Of a DNA stretch of 64,000 nt, positions 45,193 through 54,608 are shown in pieces. The stretch covers positions 4,196,001 through 4,260,000 of the forward strand of contig NZ_CP114029.1 of NCBI RefSeq assembly GCF_026898155.1, written 5' to 3'. The stretch comes from Jiella pelagia. GTDB lineage: Bacteria; Pseudomonadota; Alphaproteobacteria; Rhizobiales; Rhizobiaceae. Numbering within the stretch: the first letter of the stretch is position 1; each line of letters starts with the position of its first letter. The translations under genes and the position numbers were made by a program. The notes below the pieces were generated by a model. The model was not told the DNA's origin and did not search any database. It saw only the letters and a list, made by a program, of their open reading frames with translations.

Positions 45193-46599
45193 TTGCGGCG
45201 TCGTTCGCGTCCCATGGGAACCGATCTGAAGGCGCTTCTCCTGTCGCGCTCGCTGACGGCGCGGGTGATCTTTCTCACCAGTCTGTGGGCGGTGGCCGCA
45301 CTCTTCGTCGTCGGAGCACTGATCTCGACGCTTTACGAGCGGACGGCGCGCGAGGGTTTCGAGAACCTTCTGGGCGCGCAGCTCTACAACCTCGTCAACG
45401 CCGTCAGCGTGGACGGCAGCGGCTCCCTGCAAGGCAATCCCGACCTTGGCGATCTGCGTTATGCCCGGCCTCTCTCCGGCTGGTACTGGGAGGTTCTCCC
45501 GGCGACGGACAACACCAGCGGGCGGCTCACCTCGGCCTCTCTTGTCCTGCTCACCGTACCGCAGGCGCCGGTCTCCAACGTTCCGTTCGACCAGATGTAC
45601 CGCCGAACCTATGAGGAGCACGGGCTGAACGGCGAGACGCTCAAGGTGCTCGAGACGGAAGTCGTTCTCGATTCGCAGAACCACACCGCCCGCTTCCGCG
45701 TCATGGGCAGCCTCTCCTCGGTCCTCGACGACATCGGCACCTTCGATCGGACTCTGGTATTCTATCTTGGCCTGGTCGGCCTTGGGACGGTCCTCGTCAA
45801 CGTCTTCGTCATCATCTTCGCGCTGCGGCCGCTCCAGCGGGTGCGGGTTTCCCTGACTGACGTTCGAGAGGGGCGGGCCGAACGGCTTCAGACCGGCTTT
45901 CCGGCCGAGATCGAGCCACTCGCCGTCGAAATGAACGCGCTGATCGACAACAACCGGCGCATCGTCGAACGCTCGCGCACCCAGGTCGGCAATCTCGCCC
46001 ATTCGCTGAAGACGCCGATCGCCATCCTCGTCAACGAGGCGGCGAACATCGATGCCGAAAAGGGGCGGGTCGTTGCTGAACAGGCGGCGCGCATGCGCGG
46101 CCAGGTCCAGCATTATCTCGACCGAGCCCGGATGGCGGCCCAGAGCCAGAGCATCGTGTTTCGCACCCCAGCGCGGGAGGTGCTGGAGCGTGTCGCCCGC
46201 GTCATCGCCAAGCTGAACCCGCGCCTCGACGTCGAATTCGAAGGCGCCGAGACGGGCGATCTGATTTTCGCCGGGGAACGCCAGGACCTGGAAGAGGTCG
46301 TCGGAAACCTTCTCGACAACGCCGGAAAATGGGCGGAAAGCCGCATTCGCCTTTCCTGCCGGGTGGAAGGAGCCGACCGGCTGGCCGTCACGGTCGAGGA
46401 TGACGGGCCGGGCCTTTCAACCGAAGAAATTCGCGAGGCCCTGAAGCGGGGCCGACGTCTCGACGAGGCGACGCCGGGGAGCGGTCTCGGCCTGTCGATC
46501 GTGCGTGACATCGTCGGCGAGTATCGCGGCACGTTGGAATTGGGCGCCTCGGACCTCGGCGGCTTGTCGGCGAAGGTCGTCCTGCCGCGGATCAGATAG
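45193..46599 (+). CDS. feuQ: Sensor histidine kinase FeuQ
   Basis: A 468-aa kinase with two membrane helices (VIFLTSLWAVAALFVVGALI and LVFYLGLVGLGTVLVNVFVI), a periplasmic sensor region between, a HAMP linker, the H-box G-N-L-A-H-S-L-K-T-P-I and the ATP lid D-D-G-P-G-L-S with G-S-G-L-G-L-S-I-V. The start is uncertain: TTG 45193 or ATG 45214. If the GAGCCTC at 45175-45181 is another misread GAGCTC, the frame opens back to GTG 45141, which overlaps the feuP stop, a more usual arrangement for such a pair. Confidence 0.88.
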   Translation: MRRRSRPMGTDLKALLLSRSLTARVIFLTSLWAVAALFVVGALISTLYERTAREGFENLLGAQLYNLVNAVSVDGSGSLQGNPDLGDLRYARPLSGWYWEVLPATDNTSGRLTSASLVLLTVPQAPVSNVPFDQMYRRTYEEHGLNGETLKVLETEVVLDSQNHTARFRVMGSLSSVLDDIGTFDRTLVFYLGLVGLGTVLVNVFVIIFALRPLQRVRVSLTDVREGRAERLQTGFPAEIEPLAVEMNALIDNNRRIVERSRTQVGNLAHSLKTPIAILVNEAANIDAEKGRVVAEQAARMRGQVQHYLDRARMAAQSQSIVFRTPAREVLERVARVIAKLNPRLDVEFEGAETGDLIFAGERQDLEEVVGNLLDNAGKWAESRIRLSCRVEGADRLAVTVEDDGPGLSTEEIREALKRGRRLDEATPGSGLGLSIVRDIVGEYRGTLELGASDLGGLSAKVVLPRIR

Positions 46600-46765
46600 C
46601 TCCCGGCGCGCTTGCACTCGATGACCGTCATTTGCCACGGCGGCTTGCATCTTCGCCGGATTTGCGGCGACTGCGTTCACCAGATCCTTGACATTGGCCC
46701 CCGGAGAGGGACATCCCAGCTTTCGATCTTCGGCATCCCGTTCTCCCGTTCCTGGACCTTCGCGT

Positions 46766-47167
46766 ATGAGACTGGCAACGGCCATCCCCGTTCTCGTATC
46801 GATCTTGCCGCTCGGCGGCTGCCTCAGCTTCGGCCCGTCGCCAAGCTCGACAGCGATCTCTTCCGGCGCCGTCGCGCTGGGAGGCGGTCTCGTCGGCCAG
46901 ACGGCCTTTGCCGAGCAGATGCCTGATGCGGCGAGGACGAAGGCCATTGAAGCCGAATTCCAGGCGTTGCAGTTCAGCCCGGCGGGCGAGGCCGTGCGCT
47001 GGAGCGACGAAGGCTACAGCGGCGAGGTCGTGCCGACGCAGGTCTACCGCGTCGGTTCGCAAGACTGCCGGGCCTATTCCCACGTGCTTCTGGCGGGGCC
47101 GCGTCCGGTCAAGACGACGGGCGTCGCCTGCAAGACCGAGACTGGGTTGTGGAAGCCGGTGGCCTGA
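46766..47167 (+). CDS. Small lipoprotein, RT0821/Lpp0805 surface protein family
   Basis: A 133-aa protein from ATG 46766 with a lipoprotein signal (MRLATAIPVLVSILPLGG then C). The mature part has an Ala/Gly-rich stretch and the pattern E-A-V-R-W-S-D-E-G-Y-S-G-E-V-V-P-T with C-R-A-Y-S-H-V, that of the 17-kDa-antigen-like RT0821/Lpp0805 family. It lies between feuQ and cycH. The frame opens 26 codons earlier, without a signal peptide. Confidence 0.75.
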   Translation: MRLATAIPVLVSILPLGGCLSFGPSPSSTAISSGAVALGGGLVGQTAFAEQMPDAARTKAIEAEFQALQFSPAGEAVRWSDEGYSGEVVPTQVYRVGSQDCRAYSHVLLAGPRPVKTTGVACKTETGLWKPVA

Positions 47168-47511
47168 CCCGGTCGCAGCGCCAGAAGCGTTCGAGCCGCC
47201 CTTTTTGCTGCGGCGCCTCGTTCCTGCTCGAACCTTCATCCGATGATCGGCGGGCGCGCCGAACCGTGTCTCCTCTCCTCCTTCTGACACGGGTCCTCCG
47301 GACGAATTGAATGGGCAAGAGCCGCGCCCTCTGATAGGCGGCCGATGTCGGTTGTTGAGGCGTTCCCACAGCCGGGCAAGGAAGAGGGTTCGGACGGCCG
47401 TGGGAAACCGGGGCGGTTTGGGCCGCCGTGCCCCGCATCGGTGGGAAGATGGGAGGGAACGCGCTGCGGTTCGCCATTGTTTGCGGGGCGCTGCGCGCGT
47501 AAGTGTCGGGC
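47168..47511. other. Intergenic region before cycH, no gene recognised
   Basis: About 340 bases. A hairpin-forming stretch GGGCGGTTTGGGCCGCC lies at about 47410-47430. No credible frame, tRNA or T-tract terminator; it probably carries the cyc promoter. Confidence 0.4.
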
Positions 47512-48771
47512 ATGGTTTTCTGGATCGTTGCAGCCGCGATGACGGCCGTCGTCACTCTGGCCATCGTCTGGCCGCTGCTGCATGGCAAGGACGAAGCCGC
47601 GGCCGCGGCGTCGGATCACGACGTCGAGGTCTATGCCGCGCAGCTCCGAGAGCTTGACGGCGACCTCGAACGCGGCACGATCGCCGCGAGCGAGGCAGCC
47701 ACGGCGCGCGCCGAGATCGGCCGGCGACTGATCCGCGCCGCCGAGCGGGCGCAATCGCCGGCTCCAGGCGGCCGGGTGGTCCATAGTCTTCGCCGTTCGA
47801 GGACCCTTGCCGCGACCTTTGCGGTCGTCGTGATGCTGCCCGCCGTCGCCTTCGTCTTCTACGATACGGTCGGAGCCCCGGCGATGCCCGATCAGCCGTT
47901 GGCGCTGCGCGAGCAGTCGCAGCCGGACCTCGATCTTGCCAGTCTCGTCGAAAAGGCCGAGGCCAGGCTGAGAGCCGATCCAACCGACGGCAGCGGCTGG
48001 GAGGTGCTGGCGCCGATCTATCTCCGGATGAACCGTCAGGAAGACGCAGCGGAGGCTTATCGCAAGGCGATCGAGATCAACGGCCCCTCCGCCACGCGCT
48101 TCGGCGGCCTTGGCGAAGCATTGACCGAGATCGCCAACGGCGAGGTCACCGATGATGCCAAATCCGCCTTCGAGCGAGCGTTGCAGATCAATGCGTCCTA
48201 TTTGCCGGCGAAGTTCTTCCTGGCGCTCGACGCTTCGCAAGAGCAGCGGGCCGCCGATGCCGAGACCCGCTGGACCGAGTTGATCTCGCAGAGCCCGCCC
48301 AACGCCCCCTGGCTGCGGATCGCCGAAGCGGGGCTTGCCGATGCGCGTCAGCGACTCGGCAAGGCTGCGCCTGCCACCACGAGTGATGCGCCGGCTGAGG
48401 CGGCCGGCGTCGCCAGCCCGGATTCGCAGCCCGGCTCTTCGGCCGGCGTTGCGAGTGGCGAGGGCGGTTTCGTCGGGCCGGATGCTGCGACGGTCGAAGC
48501 CGCGTCGCAAATGTCGGCCGGGGACCGCCAGCAGATGATCGAGGGTATGGTCGAGACGCTCGCAGCGCGGCTCAAGCAAAGCCCCGACGACGTTGAGGGC
48601 TGGAAGCGGCTCATCCGCTCCTATACGGTGCTCGGCAAGACCGACGAGGCAAAGGCGGCGCTCGTCGATGCGCAGAGCGCTTTCCCGGCGGATTCTGCCG
48701 CATCTCGTGAAATTGCCGCTTTTGCCGTGGAGATCGGTCTCTCTACCGGAGAGGAGGCGACGTCCCGATGA
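47512..48771 (+). CDS. cycH: c-type cytochrome biogenesis protein CcmI/CycH
   Basis: A 419-aa CcmI. Two membrane helices (MVFWIVAAAMTAVVTLAIVW at the start and LAATFAVVVMLPAVAFVFYD at about 100) flank a cytoplasmic loop; the periplasmic part carries TPR motifs (GWEVLAPIYLRMNRQEDAAE, ALQINASYLPAKFFLALDAS) that hold apocytochrome c for haem attachment. ATG 47512 is chosen; GTG 47503 adds three residues. First gene of cycHJKL; the stop overlaps cycJ by 4 bases. Confidence 0.92.
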   Translation: MVFWIVAAAMTAVVTLAIVWPLLHGKDEAAAAASDHDVEVYAAQLRELDGDLERGTIAASEAATARAEIGRRLIRAAERAQSPAPGGRVVHSLRRSRTLAATFAVVVMLPAVAFVFYDTVGAPAMPDQPLALREQSQPDLDLASLVEKAEARLRADPTDGSGWEVLAPIYLRMNRQEDAAEAYRKAIEINGPSATRFGGLGEALTEIANGEVTDDAKSAFERALQINASYLPAKFFLALDASQEQRAADAETRWTELISQSPPNAPWLRIAEAGLADARQRLGKAAPATTSDAPAEAAGVASPDSQPGSSAGVASGEGGFVGPDAATVEAASQMSAGDRQQMIEGMVETLAARLKQSPDDVEGWKRLIRSYTVLGKTDEAKAALVDAQSAFPADSAASREIAAFAVEIGLSTGEEATSR

Positions 48772-49265
48772 CCCGCAAGGCCAAGCGTCTGTATTCGATC
48801 GGCGCCATGCTCATTGTCGTCGGCGCGGCGGCGGGGCTGGTTCTGACCGCGCTGTCGAGTTCGGTCGCCTATTTCCAGTCGCCGACCGAACTGGTGAAGA
48901 ATGCTCCCAGCCCCGCTCAGCGTATCCGCCTCGGCGGCCTCATTGAGGATGGCACGGTGAAGCGCGACGGATCCTCCAACGTCACCTTCCACATCACCGA
49001 CACCGTCGACAGTGTGCTGGTGAGCTACACCGGCATCCTGCCGGATCTCTTCCGCGAGGGGCAGGGCGTCATCGCCGAGGGCACGCTTGGGCCGGACCGC
49101 ATCTTCGTTGCCGATACGGTGCTCGCCAAGCACGACGAGACATATATGCCGAAGGAAGTGGTCGATGATCTGAAAGCCCGCGGCTTGTGGGAAGACGGTA
49201 AGGGCCTTGTGAAAAAGCCGGACGAAACGGTCTCGGTGACGCCCGTGGCGGGAGCTGGCTCATGA
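48768..49265 (+). CDS. cycJ: Cytochrome c maturation protein CcmE/CycJ
   Basis: A 165-aa periplasmic haem chaperone with one N-terminal helix. Haem attaches covalently to H122 in A-K-H-D-E-T-Y-M-P, with Y126 as the expected axial partner. The OB-fold strands include I-R-L-G-G-L-I-E-D-G-T-V and V-S-Y-T-G-I-L-P-D-L-F-R-E-G-Q-G. It receives haem from CcmC and passes it to the CcmF/H/I ligase encoded around it. Overlaps both neighbours by 4 bases. Confidence 0.95.
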   Translation: MTRKAKRLYSIGAMLIVVGAAAGLVLTALSSSVAYFQSPTELVKNAPSPAQRIRLGGLIEDGTVKRDGSSNVTFHITDTVDSVLVSYTGILPDLFREGQGVIAEGTLGPDRIFVADTVLAKHDETYMPKEVVDDLKARGLWEDGKGLVKKPDETVSVTPVAGAGS

Positions 49266-51244
49266 TCGTCGAGATTGGCCATTTCGCCCTCGTCCTGTCG
49301 CTCTCGGTCGCGCTCTTTCAGTCGGTGCTGCCGATGGTCGGCGCGCGAAAAGGCGATCAACGTCTCATGGAAACCGGCACGATCGCCGCCACCGGCGCCT
49401 TCGTGCTCATCGGCATCGCCTTCGCCGCGCTGGTGACTGCCAACGTCACCTCGGACTTCTCGGTCCTCAACGTCTTCGAGAATTCCAACTCGGCCAAGCC
49501 GATGCTCTACAAGGTGACCGGCGTCTGGGGCAATCACGAAGGCTCGATGCTTCTCTGGGTGCTGATCCTCGCCTTCTTCGGCTCGCTGGTCGCGCTCTTT
49601 GGCCGTGATCTGCCGGCGACGCTGAAGGCGAACGTCCTCGCCGTCCAGGCCTGGATCCTCACCGCCTTCCTCTTGTTCATCCTGCTCACCTCAAACCCGT
49701 TCCAGCGGCTTGACCCGGCGCCGATGGAGGGGCAGGATCTCAACCCGATCCTCCAGGATATCGGCCTCGCGATCCATCCGCCGCTGCTCTATCTCGGCTA
49801 TGTCGGTTTCTCGATCGCCTTCTCCTTTGCCATCGCCGCCCTGATCGACGGGCGGATCGATGCCGCCTGGGCGCGCTGGGTCAGGCCGTGGACGCTGCTT
49901 GCCTGGATCTTCCTCACTCTCGGCATCTCCATGGGCTCCTACTGGGCCTATTACGAACTCGGCTGGGGCGGCTGGTGGTTCTGGGATCCTGTCGAGAATG
50001 CCTCCTTCATGCCCTGGCTTGCAGGCACCGCGCTGCTCCACTCCGCGCTCGTCATGGAAAAGCGCTCGGCGCTGAAGATCTGGACGATCCTTCTGGCGAT
50101 CCTGACCTTCTCGCTGTCCCTACTGGGCACCTTCCTGGTGCGCTCGGGCGTCTTGACCTCGGTCCATGCCTTCGCCACCGATCCGACACGCGGCGTCTTC
50201 ATCCTGGCCATCCTCTGCATCTTCATCGGCGGTGCGCTCGTCCTTTTCGCCCTTCGTGCCTCGTCGCTCGAAGGCGGTGGCCTGTTCGCCCCGATCAGCC
50301 GCGAGGGTGCGCTCGTCTTCAACAATCTTTTCCTGACGACGGCGACGGCGACGGTTCTCGTCGGCACGCTCTACCCGCTGGTGCTTGAGGTCCTGACCGG
50401 CGAGAAGATCTCGGTCGGCGAGCCGTTCTTCAACCTGACCTTCGGCCCGGTGATGGTGCCGCTGCTCTTCGCCGTTCCCTTCGGGCCTCTGCTCGGCTGG
50501 AAGCGTGGTGACCTGCTCGGCGCCGCCCAAAGGCTCTACTTCGCCGCAGGCTGCGCCCTGGCTGCCCTCGTCGGCATTCTCGCCTATACCGGCGGCACCA
50601 AGGTGCTGGCAGCCTTCGGCTTCGCGCTGGCCTTCTGGCTGCTGGCCGGCAGCCTCACCGACCTGTTCTCGCGGGCCGCCTTCCTGCGGACCGGCTGGCG
50701 AACTGGTCTGTCCCGGCTGATCGGCCTGCCGCGCTCGGCATTCGGCACGGCGCTCGCCCATTTCGGCGTCGGCGTTACGTTGCTCGGCATCGTTTCGGTA
50801 TCGAGCTTCGAGAAGGAAGTCATCACCACGATGGCCCCCGGCGCCAGCGCCGACATAGCCGGCTACACGCTCACCTTTGATCGCGTCGAGCAGCGTCCGG
50901 GCCCGAATTTCGAGGCACAGACCGGCACGTTCTCTGTCCGACAGGGCGGCGGCGAGTTGGCTCGTATCGAAACCTCCAAGCGATTCTTTCCTGTCCGGCA
51001 GATGACGACCACCGAATCCGGCATTTGGACGCACGGATTCTCGCAGCTCTACGTCTCGCTCGGCGATCCGTCGCCGGACAACCGCTCTATCGTCGTCAGG
51101 ATCTGGTGGAAGCCGCTGATTACGCTGATCTGGATCGGCACGGTGTTCATGGCGGTGGGCGGCGCGTTCTCCCTCGCCGACCGGCGGCTGAGGGTCGGCG
51201 CGCCCGTGCGAAGCCGGCGCAAGGCGGCCCTGGCGGGGACTTAA
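49262..51244 (+). CDS. cycK: Haem lyase subunit CcmF/CycK
   Basis: A 660-aa multi-helix membrane protein. The haem-handling W-W-D motif is G-W-G-G-W-W-F-W-D-P-V-E-N, and histidines flank it in W-G-N-H-E-G-S-M and L-L-H-S-A-L-V. It attaches haem to apocytochrome c on the periplasmic side together with CcmH and CcmI. The gene overlaps cycJ by 4 bases and ends 4 bases before cycL. Intact, with no GAGCTC-type break. Confidence 0.95.
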   Translation: MIVEIGHFALVLSLSVALFQSVLPMVGARKGDQRLMETGTIAATGAFVLIGIAFAALVTANVTSDFSVLNVFENSNSAKPMLYKVTGVWGNHEGSMLLWVLILAFFGSLVALFGRDLPATLKANVLAVQAWILTAFLLFILLTSNPFQRLDPAPMEGQDLNPILQDIGLAIHPPLLYLGYVGFSIAFSFAIAALIDGRIDAAWARWVRPWTLLAWIFLTLGISMGSYWAYYELGWGGWWFWDPVENASFMPWLAGTALLHSALVMEKRSALKIWTILLAILTFSLSLLGTFLVRSGVLTSVHAFATDPTRGVFILAILCIFIGGALVLFALRASSLEGGGLFAPISREGALVFNNLFLTTATATVLVGTLYPLVLEVLTGEKISVGEPFFNLTFGPVMVPLLFAVPFGPLLGWKRGDLLGAAQRLYFAAGCALAALVGILAYTGGTKVLAAFGFALAFWLLAGSLTDLFSRAAFLRTGWRTGLSRLIGLPRSAFGTALAHFGVGVTLLGIVSVSSFEKEVITTMAPGASADIAGYTLTFDRVEQRPGPNFEAQTGTFSVRQGGGELARIETSKRFFPVRQMTTTESGIWTHGFSQLYVSLGDPSPDNRSIVVRIWWKPLITLIWIGTVFMAVGGAFSLADRRLRVGAPVRSRRKAALAGT

Positions 51245-51248
51245 GGCG

Positions 51249-51743
51249 ATGTTCTCTCGTCCTCTGGCCATTCTCCTTTCCGCGCTCCTGCTGTTCGGCG
51301 CTTTCGTGCCGGCGAACGTCTTCGTCACGCCGGCCTTCGCCGTCAATCCGGATGAGATGCTCGCCGACCCGGCGCTGGAATCGCGGGCGCGCGATCTGTC
51401 GACGGGGCTGCGCTGCCTCGTCTGCCAGAACGAATCGATCGACGATTCCAACGCCGATCTCGCCAAGGATCTCCGGCTTCTGGTCCGCGAGCGCATCGAG
51501 GCCGGCGACACCGACGAAGAAGTGATCGACTATCTCGTCTCGCGCTATGGCGAGTTCGTGCTGCTCAGGCCTCGCTTCGACTGGGCCAACCTGGCCCTGT
51601 GGGCGACGCCGCTGGTGGTGCTCGTGTTCGGCGGGGTTCTCGCCTTCATCACCGTCTCGGGTCGGCGACGGCGCAAGGGACCCGTCGAACTGTCCGCTGC
51701 CGAGGAGGCGGCGATCGAACGGATCACGGCCGATCGCCGGTAG
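51249..51743 (+). CDS. cycL: Cytochrome c maturation protein CcmH/CycL
   Basis: A 164-aa thiol-disulfide protein. A signal peptide (LAILLSALLLFGAFVPANVF) leads to a periplasmic domain with the redox motif L-R-C-L-V-C-Q-N (C56, C59), which reduces the C-x-x-C-H cysteines of apocytochromes before haem attachment. A C-terminal membrane helix (LALWATPLVVLVFGGVLAFI) anchors it. Last of the cycHJKL set, followed after 310 bases by degP. Confidence 0.94.
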   Translation: MFSRPLAILLSALLLFGAFVPANVFVTPAFAVNPDEMLADPALESRARDLSTGLRCLVCQNESIDDSNADLAKDLRLLVRERIEAGDTDEEVIDYLVSRYGEFVLLRPRFDWANLALWATPLVVLVFGGVLAFITVSGRRRRKGPVELSAAEEAAIERITADRR

Positions 51744-52053
51744 GAAAACGACCTTCCGCGGCATCCGGTGAGCCGTGCCAAGGCCCAGGCTTACGCCACT
51801 CCAAGGTTCCCGCCGAGCGTCCCATCGGCGTTGCGACCGGTGCCATGAGAGAGTCTTGAAAACGATCTTCGGTCAGGCCGAGACTTTGCCGCTGCGCCAG
51901 CTGCAAATCCGCCGAAACCTTACCGACTTTTCATCCCGGAGAAAATCTCCCGTAAGATGGACGCCATTAGGTTTCTGTTCATCGGACGGGATGTCGAAGC
52001 GGTGACGCCACTCCCGTCGCAGATCTTCTTGAAGACGCTTGAAAGGAACCAAG
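51744..52053. promoter_or_regulatory. Intergenic region upstream of degP
   Basis: A 310-base space presumed to hold the degP promoter; envelope-stress control is expected from the family but no extracytoplasmic sigma site was recognised. A GAAAGGA ribosome site stands 7 bases before ATG 52054. No RNA gene seen. Confidence 0.4.
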
Positions 52054-53574
52054 ATGCAGCAGGATAAACAGCCCCGCACCATGCGTAGCCGCCTTTTCGG
52101 CGGTGCTCTGGCGGCCGGCGTCGCCGGTGCGGCTCTGGCTGGCGGCATGGCCGTCAACACGCTTCCGGTCTTCGCCGAGCCGGTGCGCGTCGACGCGCCG
52201 CAGCAGCTTCCGTCCTTTGCTGACCTCGTCGAAAAGGTCTCCCCGGCCGTCGTCTCTGTCAGGGTCGACGCGGACATGAAGCCGGCCGCCACCGACGGCG
52301 ACGATAGGATGCAGAGCCCCTTCGGAAATCTGCCGGAGGATCATCCGCTCCGCCGGTTCTTCGACATTCCGGGCGGCCCTGGCATGCAAGGCACGCCGCG
52401 CGGGCGTCAGATGCCGCGTCACGGCGTTTCTCAGGGCTCGGGCTTCTTCATCTCCGAGGATGGCTATCTCGTCACCAACAATCACGTGGTCGACGGCGGC
52501 TCGGGCTACACCATCGTGATGGACGACGGCACGGAGCACAAGGCCAAGCTGATCGGCACCGATGAGCGCACCGATCTCGCGCTCCTGAAGGTCGATGGGG
52601 ACGAGAAGTTCACCTATGTCAGCTGGGGCGACGACAGCAAGGTCCGCGTCGGCGACTGGGTCGTGGCCGTCGGCAACCCCTTCGGTCTCGGCGGCACCGT
52701 CACCGCCGGCATCGTCTCGGCCAATGGCCGCGACATCGGCGCCGGCCCCTATGACGACTTCCTGCAGATCGACGCCGCCGTCAATCGCGGCAATTCCGGT
52801 GGCCCGGACTTCAACCTGAACGGCGAAGTCGTCGGCATCAACACCGCGATCTTCTCGCCGTCGGGTGGCAATGTCGGCATCGCCTTCGCCATCCCGGCCT
52901 CGGTCGCCAAGGACGTCATTCAGTCGCTGAAGGAGCACGGGTCGGTCGAGCGCGGCTGGCTTGGCGTGCAGATCGCGCCGGTGACGGACGATATCGCCGA
53001 GGCGGTCGGTCTTGCCGACGCCAATGGCGCCATCGTCACCCTGCCGGACAACGAGACGCCGGCCTCGAAGTCCGGCATCCAGACCGGCGACGTCATCACC
53101 GCGGTGAACGGCGAGACCATCGAGAGCCCGCGTGATCTTGCCCGGATGATCGGCAACGAGCGGCCTGGCACGAAGATCGACGTCACGGTCTGGCGCAACA
53201 ACGAGGCCAAGTCCATCGACGTCACGCTGGGCAATCTCTCGGCGCTCGACGAGGCGGCCTCGGCCAATGGCGACCAGGACCGGCGCGTGCCGACCAACCC
53301 GTCGTCGCTGTCCGGCTACGGCCTGACGCTGACCCCGTCCGAGGACGGCCAGGGCGTCGTCGTCACCGACATCGATCCGGATTCGACCGCCGCCGAGAAG
53401 GGTATGCAGCCCGGCGACGTGATCGTTTCGGTCAACGGCAAGCAGGTGCAGAACCGCGGCGACGTCAGCCAGGCGCTGTCCGACGCTGCCAAGTCCGGCC
53501 GCAAGGCGGCGCTGTTCCAGCTTCGGCAGGGCGACCAGAACCGCTTCGTCGCGCTGCCGCTCTCCAAGGGCTGA
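52054..53574 (+). CDS. degP: Periplasmic serine protease DegP/HtrA, Do family
   Basis: A 506-aa protease-chaperone with signal peptide (GALAAGVAGAALAGGMAV, cleaved after F-A). The catalytic triad is H144 in T-N-N-H-V-V, D174 in R-T-D-L-A-L-L-K and S248 in N-R-G-N-S-G-G-P. Two PDZ domains follow (R-G-W-L-G-V-Q-I-A-P and I-D-P-D-S-T-A-A-E-K-G-M-Q-P-G-D-V-I). The start is ATG 52054 rather than the TTG 15 bases before it. It removes or refolds damaged periplasmic proteins; the location after cycHJKL is a known rhizobial arrangement. Confidence 0.94.
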   Translation: MQQDKQPRTMRSRLFGGALAAGVAGAALAGGMAVNTLPVFAEPVRVDAPQQLPSFADLVEKVSPAVVSVRVDADMKPAATDGDDRMQSPFGNLPEDHPLRRFFDIPGGPGMQGTPRGRQMPRHGVSQGSGFFISEDGYLVTNNHVVDGGSGYTIVMDDGTEHKAKLIGTDERTDLALLKVDGDEKFTYVSWGDDSKVRVGDWVVAVGNPFGLGGTVTAGIVSANGRDIGAGPYDDFLQIDAAVNRGNSGGPDFNLNGEVVGINTAIFSPSGGNVGIAFAIPASVAKDVIQSLKEHGSVERGWLGVQIAPVTDDIAEAVGLADANGAIVTLPDNETPASKSGIQTGDVITAVNGETIESPRDLARMIGNERPGTKIDVTVWRNNEAKSIDVTLGNLSALDEAASANGDQDRRVPTNPSSLSGYGLTLTPSEDGQGVVVTDIDPDSTAAEKGMQPGDVIVSVNGKQVQNRGDVSQALSDAAKSGRKAALFQLRQGDQNRFVALPLSKG

Positions 53575-53590
53575 GCGACCGATAGACGGG

Positions 53591-53612
53591 CGGGGAGCGG
53601 CTTCGCTCCCCG
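53591..53612 (+). terminator. Hairpin after degP
   Basis: An 8-bp stem CGGGGAGC / GCTCCCCG with a 6-base loop lies 16 bases after the degP stop. No T tract follows, so it may stabilise the 3' end rather than terminate alone. Confidence 0.5.
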
Positions 53613-53801
53613 TCCAATCCGGCAGGCGAGCGCCAGCTGATCGACGCTCGCTCATCTTCTTTCCAATGCCGCCTGTCGGCCCGATCCGATCGCGACAGCT
53701 TCAACCTGCGGCTCCGAGACCGCGGCAATGTCGGATTGCGGACAGTGGCGGCCGACGCATTGATTTCCGACCCCGGGACGTCGATCTTAGAGGCTCGAAC
53801 C

Positions 53802-54519
53802 ATGACAGAAGCCGCATCCGCCACCGCGCCGACGGAGTCCATGCGAATCCTCATCATCGAAGACGACCGCGAGGCGGCCTCCTATCTCGTCAAGGCGCTG
53901 AAGGAGGCCGGCCACGTCGCCGACCACGCCGCCGACGGCGTGGAGGGTCTCCACCTCGCCGAGACGCGAGGCTATGACGTTCTCATCGTCGATCGAATGC
54001 TGCCGAAGCTCGACGGGCTCTCGATCATCGCGAGACTGCGTGAAAGCGGCCATCGCACGCCCGTGCTGATCCTCTCTGCCCTCGGCCAGGTCGATGACCG
54101 GGTGAAGGGGCTGCGTGCCGGTGGCGACGACTATCTCTCGAAGCCCTTCGCGATTTCCGAGCTTCTGGCGCGCGTCGAGGTGCTCGGGCGGCGACGCGGC
54201 GGCAAGGATGTCGAGACATCCTACCGCGTCGGCGATCTTGAGGCTCGATCGTCTGTCTCATGAGGTCCGCCGGGCCGGCAAGCCCATCGTCCTGCAGCCG
54301 CGGGAGTTCCGGTTGCTCGAATATCTGATGAAGCACGCGGGCCAGGTGGTCACCCGGACGATGCTCCTGGAGAACGTCTGGGACTATCACTTCGACCCGC
54401 AGACCAACGTCATCGACGTTCACATCTCGCGGCTGCGCTCCAAGATCGAACGGGACTTCGGTTCGGCGATCCTCCACACCGTGCGCGGCGCCGGCTACAT
54501 CATGCGGGCTGAGGGCTGA
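53802..54519 (+). CDS. Response regulator, OmpR family (frameshifted as sequenced)
   Basis: A 238-aa regulator after repair, from ATG 53802; ATG 53841 (MRILIIEDDREAASYLVKAL) is the alternative. Receiver: E-D-D pocket, D64 in L-I-V-D-R-M-L-P and the K in S-K-P-F. The break is at 54240-54246 (GAGGCTC), exactly between receiver and output domain; as GAGCTC it gives G-D-L-E-L-D-R-L-S-H-E-V and runs into the winged helix (Q-P-R-E-F-R-L-L-E-Y-L; I-S-R-L-R-S-K-I). It forms a pair with the kinase gene 90 bases downstream. Confidence 0.9.
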
Positions 54520-54608
54520 CCGGCGGCCTCGCAAGGACCGTCGCAGATCCCGGCGCACGCCGGCAGACGCCGTCTCGCCTTTTTCTCTCCAGCCAGTATC
54601 TCGGCCGC